This document shows, one piece after another, positions 1 through 8,956 of a DNA stretch of 64,000 bases (within the stretch, counting starts at the first letter, position 1; each line of letters begins with the position of its first letter). Both the position numbers and the translations under genes were made by a program. The notes under the pieces were generated by a model. The model had not been told where the DNA came from and did not search any database. It saw nothing but the letters and a program-made list of their open reading frames with translations. The DNA comes from Halocynthiibacter styelae (GTDB lineage Bacteria; Pseudomonadota; Alphaproteobacteria; Rhodobacterales; Rhodobacteraceae): NCBI RefSeq assembly GCF_016123485.1, contig NZ_JADCKQ010000003.1, positions 186,001-250,000 on the forward strand. The letters run 5' to 3'.

Positions 1-209
1 TCACCCCCGGCATCAGTCAATGCAACCCGTCGGCCATTGCGGCGAAACAGGGTAAAGCCAAGCTGCGCCTCAAGGTCTTTCACCTGACGTGAAACGGCGC
101 TTTGGGTCAGGTGCAACTCTTCCGCAGCCAGGGTGAAAGACCCGTGACGGGCGGCACATTCAAACGCACGCAGAGCGGCGAGAGACGGCAGGGAGCGTGT
201 GGGAATCAT
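1..209 (-). CDS. LysR-family transcriptional regulator, N-terminal part (runs off window)
   Basis: Reading leftwards from an ATG at 209, 69 codons remain open to the window edge. They encode a winged-helix DNA-binding domain typical of LysR regulators: a PSLAALRAFE-type helix, then LHLTQSAVSRQVKDLE as the recognition helix, then LFRR. The pattern is closest to the GcvA/AmpR-like subgroup. A purine-rich stretch (aaggatctcc on the coding strand) precedes the ATG. The gene is divergent from the dehydrogenase at 323, so it is the natural candidate regulator of that cluster; this is inferred from position only. The effector-binding domain lies outside the window. Confidence 0.9.
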   Translation of the reverse strand, partial: MIPTRSLPSLAALRAFECAARHGSFTLAAEELHLTQSAVSRQVKDLEAQLGFTLFRRNGRRVALTDAGG

Positions 210-322
210 CGGAGATCCTTCATTCCTGAAACTCATGGATTATTGCGAACTTAGTTATTTCGGCATGAAGGGGCAATTGCTATCGTCACGTCAGAACGGA
301 AATCTGCGCATAAGGATATGGC
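210..322. promoter_or_regulatory. Divergent intergenic region, lysR / dehydrogenase cluster
   Basis: These 113 bases separate the divergent LysR gene from the dehydrogenase gene and must hold both promoters. LysR proteins usually bind such regions at T-N11-A sites. The AT-rich stretch around 240-275 is the likely site, but no convincing single motif was resolved by eye. Confidence 0.4.
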
Positions 323-1387
323 ATGAAAAAGATCGCGACACTTGGTCTGGGTAAGGTTGGCACACTGGCAGCGACGCTTCTGAAAGAGGCGGGGTTTGAG
401 GTGACCGGCGTGGATATGAACCTTGGTGGTCGTGATCTTCCTTTTGACACGCAGGCGCTGGACCTGTCTGACGCGACCAACCTGCGCCCCCTGTTCGGCG
501 AAGTTGACGCGGTTCTGTCCTGTCTGCCTTATCACCTGAACACCGCGATCGCGGGCGAGGCCCATGCGGCGGGCATCCATTATTTCGACCTGACGGAAGA
601 CGTGCCAACGACCCAGGCGATTATTGAGCTGTCTAAGACGTCCAAAGGCCTGATGGCGCCGCAGTGCGGCCTGGCACCGGGCTTTATCGGGATTGTTGGC
701 GCGGATCTGATTGAACAGTTTGGTGACTGCCGCAGCTGTAAAATGCGCGTCGGTGCCTTGCCGCAGAACCCGACGGGCCTGATGGGCTATGCGTTCAACT
801 GGTCGCCTGAGGGCGTGGTGAACGAATATCTGAACGATTGTGAAGTCATTGAAGGTGGTGAGCGCAAATGGGTTTCGCCGATGGAATGGCTGGAAATGCT
901 GTATATTGACGGTGTGAAGCTGGAAGCTTTCACGACCTCTGGCGGACTGGGCACCATGTGTGACACATACCTCGGCAAGGTTGGTAACATTGACTACAAA
1001 ACTATGCGTTATCCTGGTCACATGGATCAGATGAATTTCTTCTTCCATGAACTGCTGATGCGCGATCGTCGGGCGGAGGCCGGTGAAATCCTTGTGAACG
1101 CCAAACCACCTGTTGAGGATGATGTGGTTTACGTTCATGTTGCCGCGGAAGGCATGGCAGATGGGCGGATGCAGCGTAAAGAGTTTGTGCGCGGCTACCG
1201 CCCGATTGAGGTCGCAGGCGAGATGCGCACCGCCATTGCCTGGACCACTGCGGGAAGCGTGGTGGGCGTGATTGAAATGGTGCGTGATGGCGTGCTGCCG
1301 GCGAAGGGGTTCCTGAAGCAGGAAGACATCCCGCTGGAGGCATTCCTTGCGACAAAAACAGGCGGCCTTTACGCCGCAAAGGGTTGA
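323..1387 (+). CDS. Saccharopine dehydrogenase-family oxidoreductase, probable lysine 6-dehydrogenase or saccharopine dehydrogenase
   Basis: The 354-residue protein starts at an ATG after AAGGATATGGC. It has an N-terminal Rossmann fold with GLGKVG at residues 8-13 and the saccharopine dehydrogenase signatures VLSCLPYHLNTAIA and APGFIGIVGADL. Enzymes of this family oxidise lysine or saccharopine to 2-aminoadipate semialdehyde with NAD(P). At this length it is nearer to bacterial lysine 6-dehydrogenases than to longer saccharopine dehydrogenases. The next two genes are an aminotransferase and a glutaryl-CoA dehydrogenase, both fitting the 2-aminoadipate route of lysine degradation. No lysine-ketoglutarate reductase or semialdehyde dehydrogenase is seen here, so the exact substrate is inferred. 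The stop is 2 bases before the next start codon. Confidence 0.8.
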   Translation: MKKIATLGLGKVGTLAATLLKEAGFEVTGVDMNLGGRDLPFDTQALDLSDATNLRPLFGEVDAVLSCLPYHLNTAIAGEAHAAGIHYFDLTEDVPTTQAIIELSKTSKGLMAPQCGLAPGFIGIVGADLIEQFGDCRSCKMRVGALPQNPTGLMGYAFNWSPEGVVNEYLNDCEVIEGGERKWVSPMEWLEMLYIDGVKLEAFTTSGGLGTMCDTYLGKVGNIDYKTMRYPGHMDQMNFFFHELLMRDRRAEAGEILVNAKPPVEDDVVYVHVAAEGMADGRMQRKEFVRGYRPIEVAGEMRTAIAWTTAGSVVGVIEMVRDGVLPAKGFLKQEDIPLEAFLATKTGGLYAAKG

Positions 1388-1389
1388 AC

Positions 1390-2598
1390 ATGGCTGAACT
1401 TATCCGATCAGATCGCGCGGCGTCGCTGCAGCTGTCCGAGATTGTGAAAATCTCAGAGGCGGCACGCGCCCGCCAGGCCGAAGGGCATCCTGTGCTGACC
1501 TTTGGCACGGGTGAGCCGGATTTCAAGACACCGGAAAACGTGATCGCAGCCGCACATAAAGCGGCCCTGGCCGGTGACACGGGTTACCCGCCCACCGCTG
1601 GTAAACCTGCCCTGCGCGAAGCGATTGCCATGGATGCGGAACGCTTTTGTGGGTTCCGTCCTGAGATTGCGGAAATCATGGTGTCGACCGGTGCGAAACA
1701 GGTCATTCACAATGCTTTTGCGGCGACGGTGAACCCTGGGGATGAAGTCATCATGCCCGCGCCATATTGGACGTCTTATGCGGATATCGTGGATTTTTGC
1801 CAGGGTGAAATGGTCACTGTGCCTTGCGGTGCGGATCAGGGATTTCGCCTGACGCCAGATGCGCTTGAGGCGGCGATCACCGATAAAACCCGTTGGCTGA
1901 TGCTGAACACGCCGGGCAACCCGTCGGGTGCGATGTATTCCGGTGAGGATCTTGAGGCGCTGGCTGAAGTTCTGCGCAAACACCCGCAGGTTTGGGTGAT
2001 CGCGGATGAGATTTACATGCATATCACCTATGCGCCGTTCACGTCTTTCCGCAAAGCCGCGCCGGATCTGGCGGATCGCACGCTGATTGTGAATGGCGTG
2101 TCGAAATCTTACGCGATGACCGGCTGGCGTCTGGGCTGGGGCATTGGCCCTGTTGAACTGATCAAAGCCATGACAGCGATCCAGGGGCAGTGTACTTCTG
2201 GTGCGTCCTCCATTTCCCAGGCCGCTGCTCTGGAAGCCCTGACTGGCCCACAGAACCTGCTGGCGGAACGTTGTGATGCGTTTCGGGCGCGCCGCGATAT
2301 GGTTGTCGATGCGTTGAACGCGGTGGACGGGATCACCTGCGAAGTGCCGGGTGGTGCGTTTTATGTCTACCCGAACTGTGAAGGGCTGTTTGGCCGCACG
2401 ACATCTGGCGGGAAACTTATCGAAAATGACGCGGACGTCTGCGAATACATTTTGAATGAGGGCAATGTTGCGCTTGTTCCGGGCCGGGCCTTTGGTCTGC
2501 CGGGGCATTTCCGCCTGTCATATGCCTATTCTGATGCTGATTTGACTGAAGGCTGTGCGCGTATCGCGCGCGCCGTGAACGAACTTAAAGGAGCCTGA
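1390..2598 (+). CDS. Class I/II PLP-dependent aminotransferase
   Basis: This 402-residue fold-type I aminotransferase of the aspartate-aminotransferase I-gamma type has NTPGNPSG at about 173-180, ADEIY at 205-209 and the PLP-binding Lys239 in SKSYAMTGWRLGW. An upstream in-frame TTG at 1384 is possible. ATG 1390 fits better with the AAAGGG two codons earlier in the end of the previous gene. Placed between the saccharopine/lysine dehydrogenase and glutaryl-CoA dehydrogenase, it probably converts 2-aminoadipate to 2-oxoadipate. An aspartate or aromatic specificity cannot be ruled out from sequence. It is translationally packed with its neighbours. Confidence 0.9.
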   Translation: MAELIRSDRAASLQLSEIVKISEAARARQAEGHPVLTFGTGEPDFKTPENVIAAAHKAALAGDTGYPPTAGKPALREAIAMDAERFCGFRPEIAEIMVSTGAKQVIHNAFAATVNPGDEVIMPAPYWTSYADIVDFCQGEMVTVPCGADQGFRLTPDALEAAITDKTRWLMLNTPGNPSGAMYSGEDLEALAEVLRKHPQVWVIADEIYMHITYAPFTSFRKAAPDLADRTLIVNGVSKSYAMTGWRLGWGIGPVELIKAMTAIQGQCTSGASSISQAAALEALTGPQNLLAERCDAFRARRDMVVDALNAVDGITCEVPGGAFYVYPNCEGLFGRTTSGGKLIENDADVCEYILNEGNVALVPGRAFGLPGHFRLSYAYSDADLTEGCARIARAVNELKGA

Positions 2599-2601
2599 AC
2601 C

Positions 2602-3816
2602 ATGGCTGGAAATCTGTCCCCCCAAAGCAAGCCTGACCTGGGTAAATTCACCTGGGATGATGCCTTCCGCATGGATGAGCAGCTGTCCGAAGACGAACGC
2701 ATGATCCGCGATTCCGCAAAAGCCTATGCGCAGGAAAAGCTGCTGCCGCGCGTCACCAATGCTTTTGCGAATGAAGAAACCGATCCTGCGATTTTCGCGG
2801 AAATGGGTGAGATGGGCCTGCTGGGTATTACGGTCCCTGAAGAATACGGCGGGCTTGGATCAAGCTATGTGGCCTATGGCCTGGTTGCGCGTGAAGTGGA
2901 ACGTGTGGATTCAGGGTATCGTTCCATGATGTCTGTGCAGTCATCATTGGTGATGTATCCGATCTATGCTTATGGGTCAGAAGAGCAGCGCAAGAAATAC
3001 CTGCCGGGCCTGGCTGCAGGTACATCTATCGGCTGTTTTGGTCTGACCGAACCGGATGCGGGTTCTGACCCGGCCGGCATGAAAACCGTCGCGAAGAAAA
3101 CCGATGGTGGTTATGTGCTGAACGGGTCCAAAATGTGGATTTCGAACGCACCGATTGCGGATGTGTTTGTGGTTTGGGCAAAGTCCGAAGCGCACGGCGG
3201 TAAGATCCGCGGCTTTATCCTGGACAAAGGCATGAAAGGCCTGTCCGCGCCGAAGATTGAAAACAAGATGTCTTTGCGCGCTTCGATCACTGGTGAAATC
3301 GTGATGGCGGATGTGGAAGTGGGTGAAGACGCGCTTTTGCCGAATGTCGAAGGTCTGAAAGGCCCGTTTGGCTGTTTGAACCGTGCGCGCTACGGCATTT
3401 CATGGGGTGCGATGGGCGCTGCGGAAGATTGCTGGCATGCAGCGTTGCAATATGGTCTGGACCGCAAGCAGTTTAACAAACCACTGGCGCAGACACAGCT
3501 GTTCCAGAAGAAACTGGCGGATATGCAGACTGAGATTACGCTGGGTCTTCAGGGGTCTCTGCGTGTTGGTCGCCTGATGGATGAAGGCAATGCCGCGCCA
3601 GAGATGATTTCGATCATGAAGCGCAACAACTGCGGCAAGGCCCTTGATGTGGCGCGTATGTCCCGCGACATGCACGGCGGCAATGGGATCAGCCTGGATT
3701 TTCACGTCATTCGCCACATGGTGAACCTGGAAACTGTGAACACCTATGAAGGCACGCATGATGTACATGCGCTGATCCTGGGTCGTGCCCAGACTGGTCT
3801 GCAGGCGTTTTTCTAA
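2602..3816 (+). CDS. gcdH: Glutaryl-CoA dehydrogenase
   Basis: This 404-residue acyl-CoA dehydrogenase is preceded by AAAGGAGCC. It carries glutaryl-CoA dehydrogenase hallmarks: [15 protein letters not shown] in the substrate-binding region, [15 protein letters not shown] at the FAD site, and [17 protein letters not shown] holding the catalytic Glu. The enzyme oxidatively decarboxylates glutaryl-CoA to crotonyl-CoA and passes electrons to ETF. This is the last committed step of lysine, tryptophan and 2-oxoadipate breakdown. It lies 3 bases after the aminotransferase, and its stop is followed by a GC-rich hairpin, so the fused E1 gene downstream may be only partly co-transcribed. Confidence 0.94.
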   Translation: MAGNLSPQSKPDLGKFTWDDAFRMDEQLSEDERMIRDSAKAYAQEKLLPRVTNAFANEETDPAIFAEMGEMGLLGITVPEEYGGLGSSYVAYGLVAREVERVDSGYRSMMSVQSSLVMYPIYAYGSEEQRKKYLPGLAAGTSIGCFGLTEPDAGSDPAGMKTVAKKTDGGYVLNGSKMWISNAPIADVFVVWAKSEAHGGKIRGFILDKGMKGLSAPKIENKMSLRASITGEIVMADVEVGEDALLPNVEGLKGPFGCLNRARYGISWGAMGAAEDCWHAALQYGLDRKQFNKPLAQTQLFQKKLADMQTEITLGLQGSLRVGRLMDEGNAAPEMISIMKRNNCGKALDVARMSRDMHGGNGISLDFHVIRHMVNLETVNTYEGTHDVHALILGRAQTGLQAFF

Positions 3817-3825
3817 GAACAGAGC

Positions 3826-3843
3826 GCGGGGGCCAGCCCCCGC
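3826..3843 (+). terminator. GC-rich hairpin after gcdH, part of an intergenic repeat-like block
   Basis: GCGGGGGC (3826-3833) and GCCCCCGC (3836-3843) form a perfect inverted repeat 10 bases after the gcdH stop. A C-run and the string CGGGATATTTAGACTGAAAAG follow. There is no T-run, so termination would be weak. The block resembles short GC-rich intergenic repeats that I believe occur in Rhodobacterales genomes; that likeness is from memory. Confidence 0.5.
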
Positions 3844-3905
3844 CCCGCCCCCCCGGGATATTTAGACTGAAAAGAAAGGGGCCGTGCGCCCCGGAAGGAT
3901 AAGCC

Positions 3906-6092
3906 ATGGATCGTGCGGATATTGTGCATGAAGCCTTTCTGGAGCGTCTGAGTTCTGGTGTGTTGCCGGAAGGCGTAGCGGCCGAGGGGCCGCTGAAAGC
4001 TGAGGAGGCGGTGGCGATCTTCCGAGCGCAATGCCTCTCGCGCAACCTTGATCGGCGCTCGCGTAAAATGCAGGCGCAAGGGCAGGGATATTACACGATT
4101 GGGTCTTCTGGTCATGAAGGCATGGCAGCGGTGGCGTCTGCCCTGCGACCGGATGATATGGCGTTTCTGCATTACCGGGATGGGGCGTTTCAGACGCGCC
4201 GGTCGGCCCAGGTGCCGGGCACAACACCGGCCTGGGATATGTTGTTGAGCTTTGCGACATCTATGGACGATCCGATTTCTGGTGGGCGTCACAAGGTATT
4301 GGGGTCAAAGGCGTTGAACATTCCGCCGCAGACATCAACCATTGCATCGCATTTGCCGAAAGCTGTTGGCGCGGCGTATTCCGTGGGGCTTGCGAAACGG
4401 GTTGGGCCTGAGCATCAGGTTTTGAAGGACGACAGCATTGTTATGTGTTCCTTTGGGGATGCGTCATCGAACCATTCCACCGCACAGGGCGCGATCAACA
4501 CCGCCTGTTGGACCAGCTTTCAGTCGGTTCCGATGCCCCTGCTGTTTGTTTGTGAAGACAATGGCATCGGTATTTCGACCCGCACCCCGCGCGGCTGGGT
4601 TGCGGCGAATTATGAGAACCGTCCGGGGCTGAAGTATTTCCATGCCAATGGTCTTGATATTTTTGACACCTGGCGGGCGGCGCGGGCGGCGGCGGAGTAT
4701 GTGCGTTGTCACAAGAAACCTGCGTTTTTGCATCTGACTTTGGTGCGCCTCTATGGGCACGCGGGATCGGATATGCAGCAGACTTATCTGTCGAAGGACA
4801 TTTTTGAGGCCTGGGAGGCCGAAGATCCATTGATGCATTCGGCGCGGCTTTTGCGGGATGCAGGTGTTTTGACGGCGGATGAGATCAAGGCGATTTACCT
4901 TGAGGCCGAAGCGCAATGCACGCGGGTGGCAGAACAGGTTGTGACGCGGCCACGTTTGAAAACCGCTGAAGATGTGATGGCCAGTATCATTCCGCCGGCG
5001 CGTGATTGTGCGCCCAGCAATGGGGTTGCGGTTGCGGATCGTGAGAACGCCTTTGGCAAAAGCGACTTGCGCGCGATGGGCGAGCCGCAACCGATGTCGC
5101 GCCTGATCAACTGGGCCTTGACCGATCTGATGCTGGAACATCGCGAAATTGCCGTGATGGGCGAAGATGTTGGGGCCAAGGGCGGCGTTTATGGCGTGAC
5201 GCAGAAGCTCTGTGATCGTTTCGGGCCGGACCGGGTGATTGATACGCTGTTGGATGAGCAATCCATTCTGGGCCTCGCGATTGGCATGGCGCATAATGGA
5301 TTTGTGCCGATGCCGGAGATCCAGTTTTTGGCCTATTTGCACAATGCTGAAGATCAGATCCGGGGCGAGGCCGCAACGCTGAGCTTTTTCTCAAACGGCC
5401 AGTATACCAACCCGATGGTGCTGCGGATTGCAGGGCTTGGCTATCAAAAGGGTTTTGGCGGGCATTTCCACAATGACAACTCGCTTGCGGTTCTGCGCGA
5501 TATTCCCGGCGTGATTATCGCTTGCCCAAGCCACGGCGCGGATGCGGCAAAGATGCTGCGGGAATGTGTGCGATTGGCACGTGTTGAGCAGCGGGTTGTG
5601 GTGTTTATAGAACCCATCGCGCTTTACCCAATGCGCGATTTGCATGACGCCAAGGACAGTGCCTGGATGGATATGTACCCGGCACCGGATGAGAAAATCG
5701 CGCTGGGCGAGGTCGGCGTGACAGGGGATGGTGCGCTGGCGATTGTGACCTATGGCAACGGGAATTACCTGTCGCAGCATGCGTCTAAGGTGCTGGCTGA
5801 AAAAGGTATTCAGACGCGTGTGATTGACATGCGTTGGTTGGCACCGATGCCTGTGGACGGGATTCTGAATGCGCTTGGGGGGGCTGAAAAGGTCTTGGTT
5901 GTTGATGAATGTCGTACCACGGGCAGCCAATCGGAAGCGCTGCTTTCGATGTTGCACGAGCGCTGTGATTTGCCTTCGTCGCGGATCGCGGCTGAGGATA
6001 GTTTCATCGCGACGGGGCCGGCTTATGCCGCGACCATGCCGTCAAGTGACAGCATTGCGGATGCAGCGATTAAGCTGTGGGAGGGCAAGTAA
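3906..6092 (+). CDS. Fused alpha-beta 2-oxoacid dehydrogenase E1 component (thiamine pyrophosphate-dependent)
   Basis: The 728-residue protein joins both E1 subunits of the branched-chain/pyruvate type. Residues 1-380 are the alpha domain, with the TPP motif beginning GDASSN at 184-189 and CEDNGIGIST just after. Residues 398-728 are the beta domain, with AVMGEDVGAKGGVYG and a C-terminal transketolase-like half. E1 decarboxylates a 2-oxoacid and loads the acyl group onto lipoyl-E2. No E2 or E3 gene is adjacent. With an aminotransferase and gcdH just upstream, 2-oxoadipate is an attractive substrate, which is inference; a branched-chain 2-oxoacid is the alternative. The start follows GGAAGGATAAGCC. 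Such proteins are sometimes mislabelled as transporters, but there are no membrane segments. Confidence 0.88.
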   Translation: MDRADIVHEAFLERLSSGVLPEGVAAEGPLKAEEAVAIFRAQCLSRNLDRRSRKMQAQGQGYYTIGSSGHEGMAAVASALRPDDMAFLHYRDGAFQTRRSAQVPGTTPAWDMLLSFATSMDDPISGGRHKVLGSKALNIPPQTSTIASHLPKAVGAAYSVGLAKRVGPEHQVLKDDSIVMCSFGDASSNHSTAQGAINTACWTSFQSVPMPLLFVCEDNGIGISTRTPRGWVAANYENRPGLKYFHANGLDIFDTWRAARAAAEYVRCHKKPAFLHLTLVRLYGHAGSDMQQTYLSKDIFEAWEAEDPLMHSARLLRDAGVLTADEIKAIYLEAEAQCTRVAEQVVTRPRLKTAEDVMASIIPPARDCAPSNGVAVADRENAFGKSDLRAMGEPQPMSRLINWALTDLMLEHREIAVMGEDVGAKGGVYGVTQKLCDRFGPDRVIDTLLDEQSILGLAIGMAHNGFVPMPEIQFLAYLHNAEDQIRGEAATLSFFSNGQYTNPMVLRIAGLGYQKGFGGHFHNDNSLAVLRDIPGVIIACPSHGADAAKMLRECVRLARVEQRVVVFIEPIALYPMRDLHDAKDSAWMDMYPAPDEKIALGEVGVTGDGALAIVTYGNGNYLSQHASKVLAEKGIQTRVIDMRWLAPMPVDGILNALGGAEKVLVVDECRTTGSQSEALLSMLHERCDLPSSRIAAEDSFIATGPAYAATMPSSDSIADAAIKLWEGK

Positions 6093-7133
6093 ATGGCGAA
6101 ACAAACTGCAGTCGTCGTTGCACCTGGACGGGGCACGTATAATAAGGCGGAACTTGGCTATATTGCTCGCCACCACGCGGATAAAGCCGACATGTTTGCG
6201 CAGTTTGACGCGTTTCGCGCGCAAACCGGGCAGGAAGCGGTGACCGCACTGGACGGCGCAGAACGCTTTCAGGGCAGTAAACACACGCGCGGGGATCATG
6301 CCTCGCCGCTGATCTATGCGGCAGCACTTGCGGATTATCAGGCGATTGATCGGGATAAATACGATACTCTGGCTGTGACCGGCAATTCGATGGGCTGGTA
6401 TATTGCGCTGGCCTGTGGTGGTGCGCTGTCGCCCACGGGCGGGTTTGAAGTGGTGAACACCATGGGCACGCTGATGCAGGAAAACCTGATCGGCGGACAG
6501 ATCATCTATCCTTTTGTCGATGACAACTGGGTGGAAATTCCGGGCCGCCGGGATGAGGTGTTTGCGAAATGTGCGGATATTTCTGCGCGGGCAGATCATA
6601 TTCTGGGCCTGTCGATTGATCTGGGCGGGATGCTGGTTCTGGCCGGAAATGAAGCGGGGCTTGTTGCGTTTGAACGTGAAATGCCGCGTCTGGACGATCG
6701 CTTTCCTATGCGTTTGCCCAATCACGCGGGTTTTCACACGCATTTACAGAAGCCCGTGGCGGAACAGGGGCGGGCGCGTTTGGGTGCCGATCTGTTTGGT
6801 CAGCCGGATGTGTCGCTGATTGATGGTCGCGGGGCGATCTGGGCTCCGAAGGCCTGCAACCAACGGGCGCTTTGGGATTATACCCTGGGCCATCAGATTT
6901 ATCAGCCCTATGATTTCACCGCGGCCATCCGTGTGGCAGCGCGGGAATTTATGCCGGATGTCTTTATTGTGCTGGGTCCTGGTGGCACGCTGGGCGGTGC
7001 GGTGGCGCAAAGCCTGTTGTCCGCGAACTGGCGTGGCATGTCTGACAAGGCGGGGTTCCAGGTGGAACAGTCTGCGACACCACGATTGCTTTCGATGGGG
7101 CGTGAAGATCAGCGGGCGCTTGTGACTGGCTGA
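6093..7133 (+). CDS. FabD-like acyltransferase (malonyltransferase fold) lacking the malonyl-binding Arg
   Basis: The ATG directly abuts the TAA of the E1 gene, so the two are almost certainly translated together. The 346-residue protein has the FabD/acyltransferase fold: PGRGTY near the N-terminus, nucleophile Ser99 in GNSMG (usual GHSxG), the catalytic-His segment FHTHLQKP, and a C-terminal GPGGTLGGAV. In FabD an Arg in the MRGKxMQ segment binds the malonyl carboxylate. Here that segment reads NTMGTLMQE, with Met124 at the Arg place. Malonyl transfer is therefore doubtful and a neutral acyl group more likely. No ACP or ketosynthase gene is nearby. Annotation as ACP malonyltransferase would be misleading. 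Confidence 0.8.
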   Translation: MAKQTAVVVAPGRGTYNKAELGYIARHHADKADMFAQFDAFRAQTGQEAVTALDGAERFQGSKHTRGDHASPLIYAAALADYQAIDRDKYDTLAVTGNSMGWYIALACGGALSPTGGFEVVNTMGTLMQENLIGGQIIYPFVDDNWVEIPGRRDEVFAKCADISARADHILGLSIDLGGMLVLAGNEAGLVAFEREMPRLDDRFPMRLPNHAGFHTHLQKPVAEQGRARLGADLFGQPDVSLIDGRGAIWAPKACNQRALWDYTLGHQIYQPYDFTAAIRVAAREFMPDVFIVLGPGGTLGGAVAQSLLSANWRGMSDKAGFQVEQSATPRLLSMGREDQRALVTG

Positions 7134-7203
7134 GCGTCGCATTATCATCTTGCGGGTACGTCCTTTCGCGCTATGAGGGGGCGGCAGCAGAAAGGTAAGC
7201 GCC

Positions 7204-8322
7204 GTGCAGGGTGAGATTTTCTTTGATGACGGCCCGCTGGGGCAGGACGTAGGCGGAACCTGGTTTCGTGGGCCCAAACGTATCATTTCTGCGCAGACAC
7301 CTGAAGACGTGCCTGGGGCTATGGCCGCGCTGAATGAGGCCGAGGCCGCCGGGGAATGGCTGGCGGGATATGCGTCTTATGAGCTGGGCTATGCGCTGAT
7401 TGATAAATTGCGCGACCGCATGCCTGCGAAACGCGATACGCCTCTTTTGTGTTTTGGCGTCTTTGACGAACCTCAGCCGGGCGGCGCGTCAGATGCCGGG
7501 CCTGCTGCGTTGACGGTCCCCGCGCCGCGTTGGAACCTTGCACGCTATCGCGAGGCTTTTGACGAGGTGAAGCGCTATATCGGCCAGGGGGATTGTTACC
7601 AGATCAACCTGACTTTTCCGATGGATGCCGAGATGTCTGGCGATGCGAAGGTGCTGTATAGCATGTTGCGCGACCGCCAGAAGGTGAAGCACGGGGCGTA
7701 TGTCGATATGGGCGGGGCCACCTTTCTGTCCCGTTCGCCCGAACTGTTTTTCCGCACCGAAGGCGGCGTGATCGAAACCCTGCCCATGAAGGGCACCATC
7801 GCGCGTGGGCTAACGCCGGAAGAGGATGCGGCCCGGATCAAATGGTTGCAAAATGATGAAAAGAACCGCGCGGAAAATCTGATGATCGTTGATCTTCTGC
7901 GCAATGATATCAGCCGTGTGGCGCTGCCGGGCACAGTGAAAGTGCCGGAGCTGTTCCGGGTGCAGACCTATGCCACCGTGCATCAGATGGTCAGCCGGGT
8001 ACGCGCGGAACTGACCCCGGATCAGGGGCTGTCTGAGATTTTCCATGCGCTTTTCCCCTGTGGATCCATTACCGGTGCGCCGAAGATCCGCGCAATGGAG
8101 ATCATTGACGATCTGGAAGGTGATCCGCGCGGGATTTACTGTGGTGCGATTGGCTGGTCCGGCCCGGGCGGGCGGCGCAGTTTCAATGTGGCGATCCGCA
8201 CGCTCAGCCTGTTTAATCAGGGGCGTGTGCGTCTGAATGTCGGCGGCGGTGTCGTCTGGGACAGCACCGCGCCGAGCGAATATGAGGAAGCCCTGTGGAA
8301 AGCACGCTACGCGGAGATCTGA
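7204..8322 (+). CDS. pabB: Aminodeoxychorismate synthase component I
   Basis: This 372-residue chorismate-binding enzyme starts at GTG after GGTAAGCGCC. It has the anthranilate synthase/PabB core motifs GDCYQINLTFP, FLSRSPELFF, LPMKGTIARG, NLMIVDLLRNDISRV and CGSITGAPKIRAMEII. It makes 4-amino-4-deoxychorismate from chorismate, using ammonia from a glutaminase, for folate synthesis. The downstream class IV aminotransferase overlaps its end and supplies the next step. That pairing favours PabB over anthranilate or isochorismate synthases. It lies 70 bases after the FabD-like gene and may have its own promoter. Confidence 0.9.
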   Translation: MQGEIFFDDGPLGQDVGGTWFRGPKRIISAQTPEDVPGAMAALNEAEAAGEWLAGYASYELGYALIDKLRDRMPAKRDTPLLCFGVFDEPQPGGASDAGPAALTVPAPRWNLARYREAFDEVKRYIGQGDCYQINLTFPMDAEMSGDAKVLYSMLRDRQKVKHGAYVDMGGATFLSRSPELFFRTEGGVIETLPMKGTIARGLTPEEDAARIKWLQNDEKNRAENLMIVDLLRNDISRVALPGTVKVPELFRVQTYATVHQMVSRVRAELTPDQGLSEIFHALFPCGSITGAPKIRAMEIIDDLEGDPRGIYCGAIGWSGPGGRRSFNVAIRTLSLFNQGRVRLNVGGGVVWDSTAPSEYEEALWKARYAEI

Positions 8323-8930
8323 TTCCGGAAGACCTGGAAGTCATTGAAACCTTTGGTCGCCTGGCCACCGGTGAGATGCCGCGTCTGGAACGTCATGTAG
8401 GCCGCATGTGTCTGACTGCGCGCAAGCTGGGGTTTGATTTTTCGGCCCCGAAAGCGCGGGAGATGGCGGCGGAAATTACGGGTAATGTGGATCTGCGTTG
8501 CCGCTTTTCCCTGACGCGGAATGGTCTGAAGCTGACCACTGCGCCGGTGGGCGAAATGGCGCGTTCCTGGAAGGTTGCTATCGCGGCCGAAACACTTGAT
8601 GAGAAATCCCCCTGGCGCGGTATGAAAACCTCGGAACGTCAGATCTATGACAAGGCCCGCGCGAGCCTGCTCGCTGGCGTGGATGAAGTGATTTTTCTCA
8701 ACAGTCGGGGACATGTCGCTGAGGGGACCATCACCAATGTGTTTGTTGAAGACGACGCGGGCATTCTGTTGACGCCCGCGGTGTCTGCGGGGGCTTTGCC
8801 GGGTATTTTGCGGGCGGAACTTCTGGCTGAAGGTAAGGCAAAAGTTGCCCGTCTGCGTGCCGAAGACCTGCATCAGGGACGGCTTTTCTGCGGAAACAGT
8901 CTGCGCGGGCTGATTCCGGCAGGTTTCTGA
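8295..8930 (+). CDS. Class IV aminotransferase-fold protein, probable aminodeoxychorismate lyase
   Basis: The 211-residue protein belongs to fold-type IV PLP enzymes (branched-chain aminotransferase/PabC). Visible motifs are KTSERQIYDKAR with the likely PLP-Lys, then EVIFLNSRGHVAEGTITNVF. The likely role is release of pyruvate from aminodeoxychorismate to give p-aminobenzoate. GTG 8295 lies inside pabB, overlapping it by 28 bases, which indicates translational coupling. It is short for a PabC, lacking some N-terminal strand sequence, but the family in alphaproteobacteria is often compact. Confidence 0.82.
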   Translation: MESTLRGDLIPEDLEVIETFGRLATGEMPRLERHVGRMCLTARKLGFDFSAPKAREMAAEITGNVDLRCRFSLTRNGLKLTTAPVGEMARSWKVAIAAETLDEKSPWRGMKTSERQIYDKARASLLAGVDEVIFLNSRGHVAEGTITNVFVEDDAGILLTPAVSAGALPGILRAELLAEGKAKVARLRAEDLHQGRLFCGNSLRGLIPAGF

Positions 8931-8956
8931 GGAACCTGCACGTTTAGATGATTGCC

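Noticed and set aside
251-1138. 295-codon frame opposite the first dehydrogenase
   Set aside because: Shadow frame opposite a well-supported saccharopine dehydrogenase-family gene.
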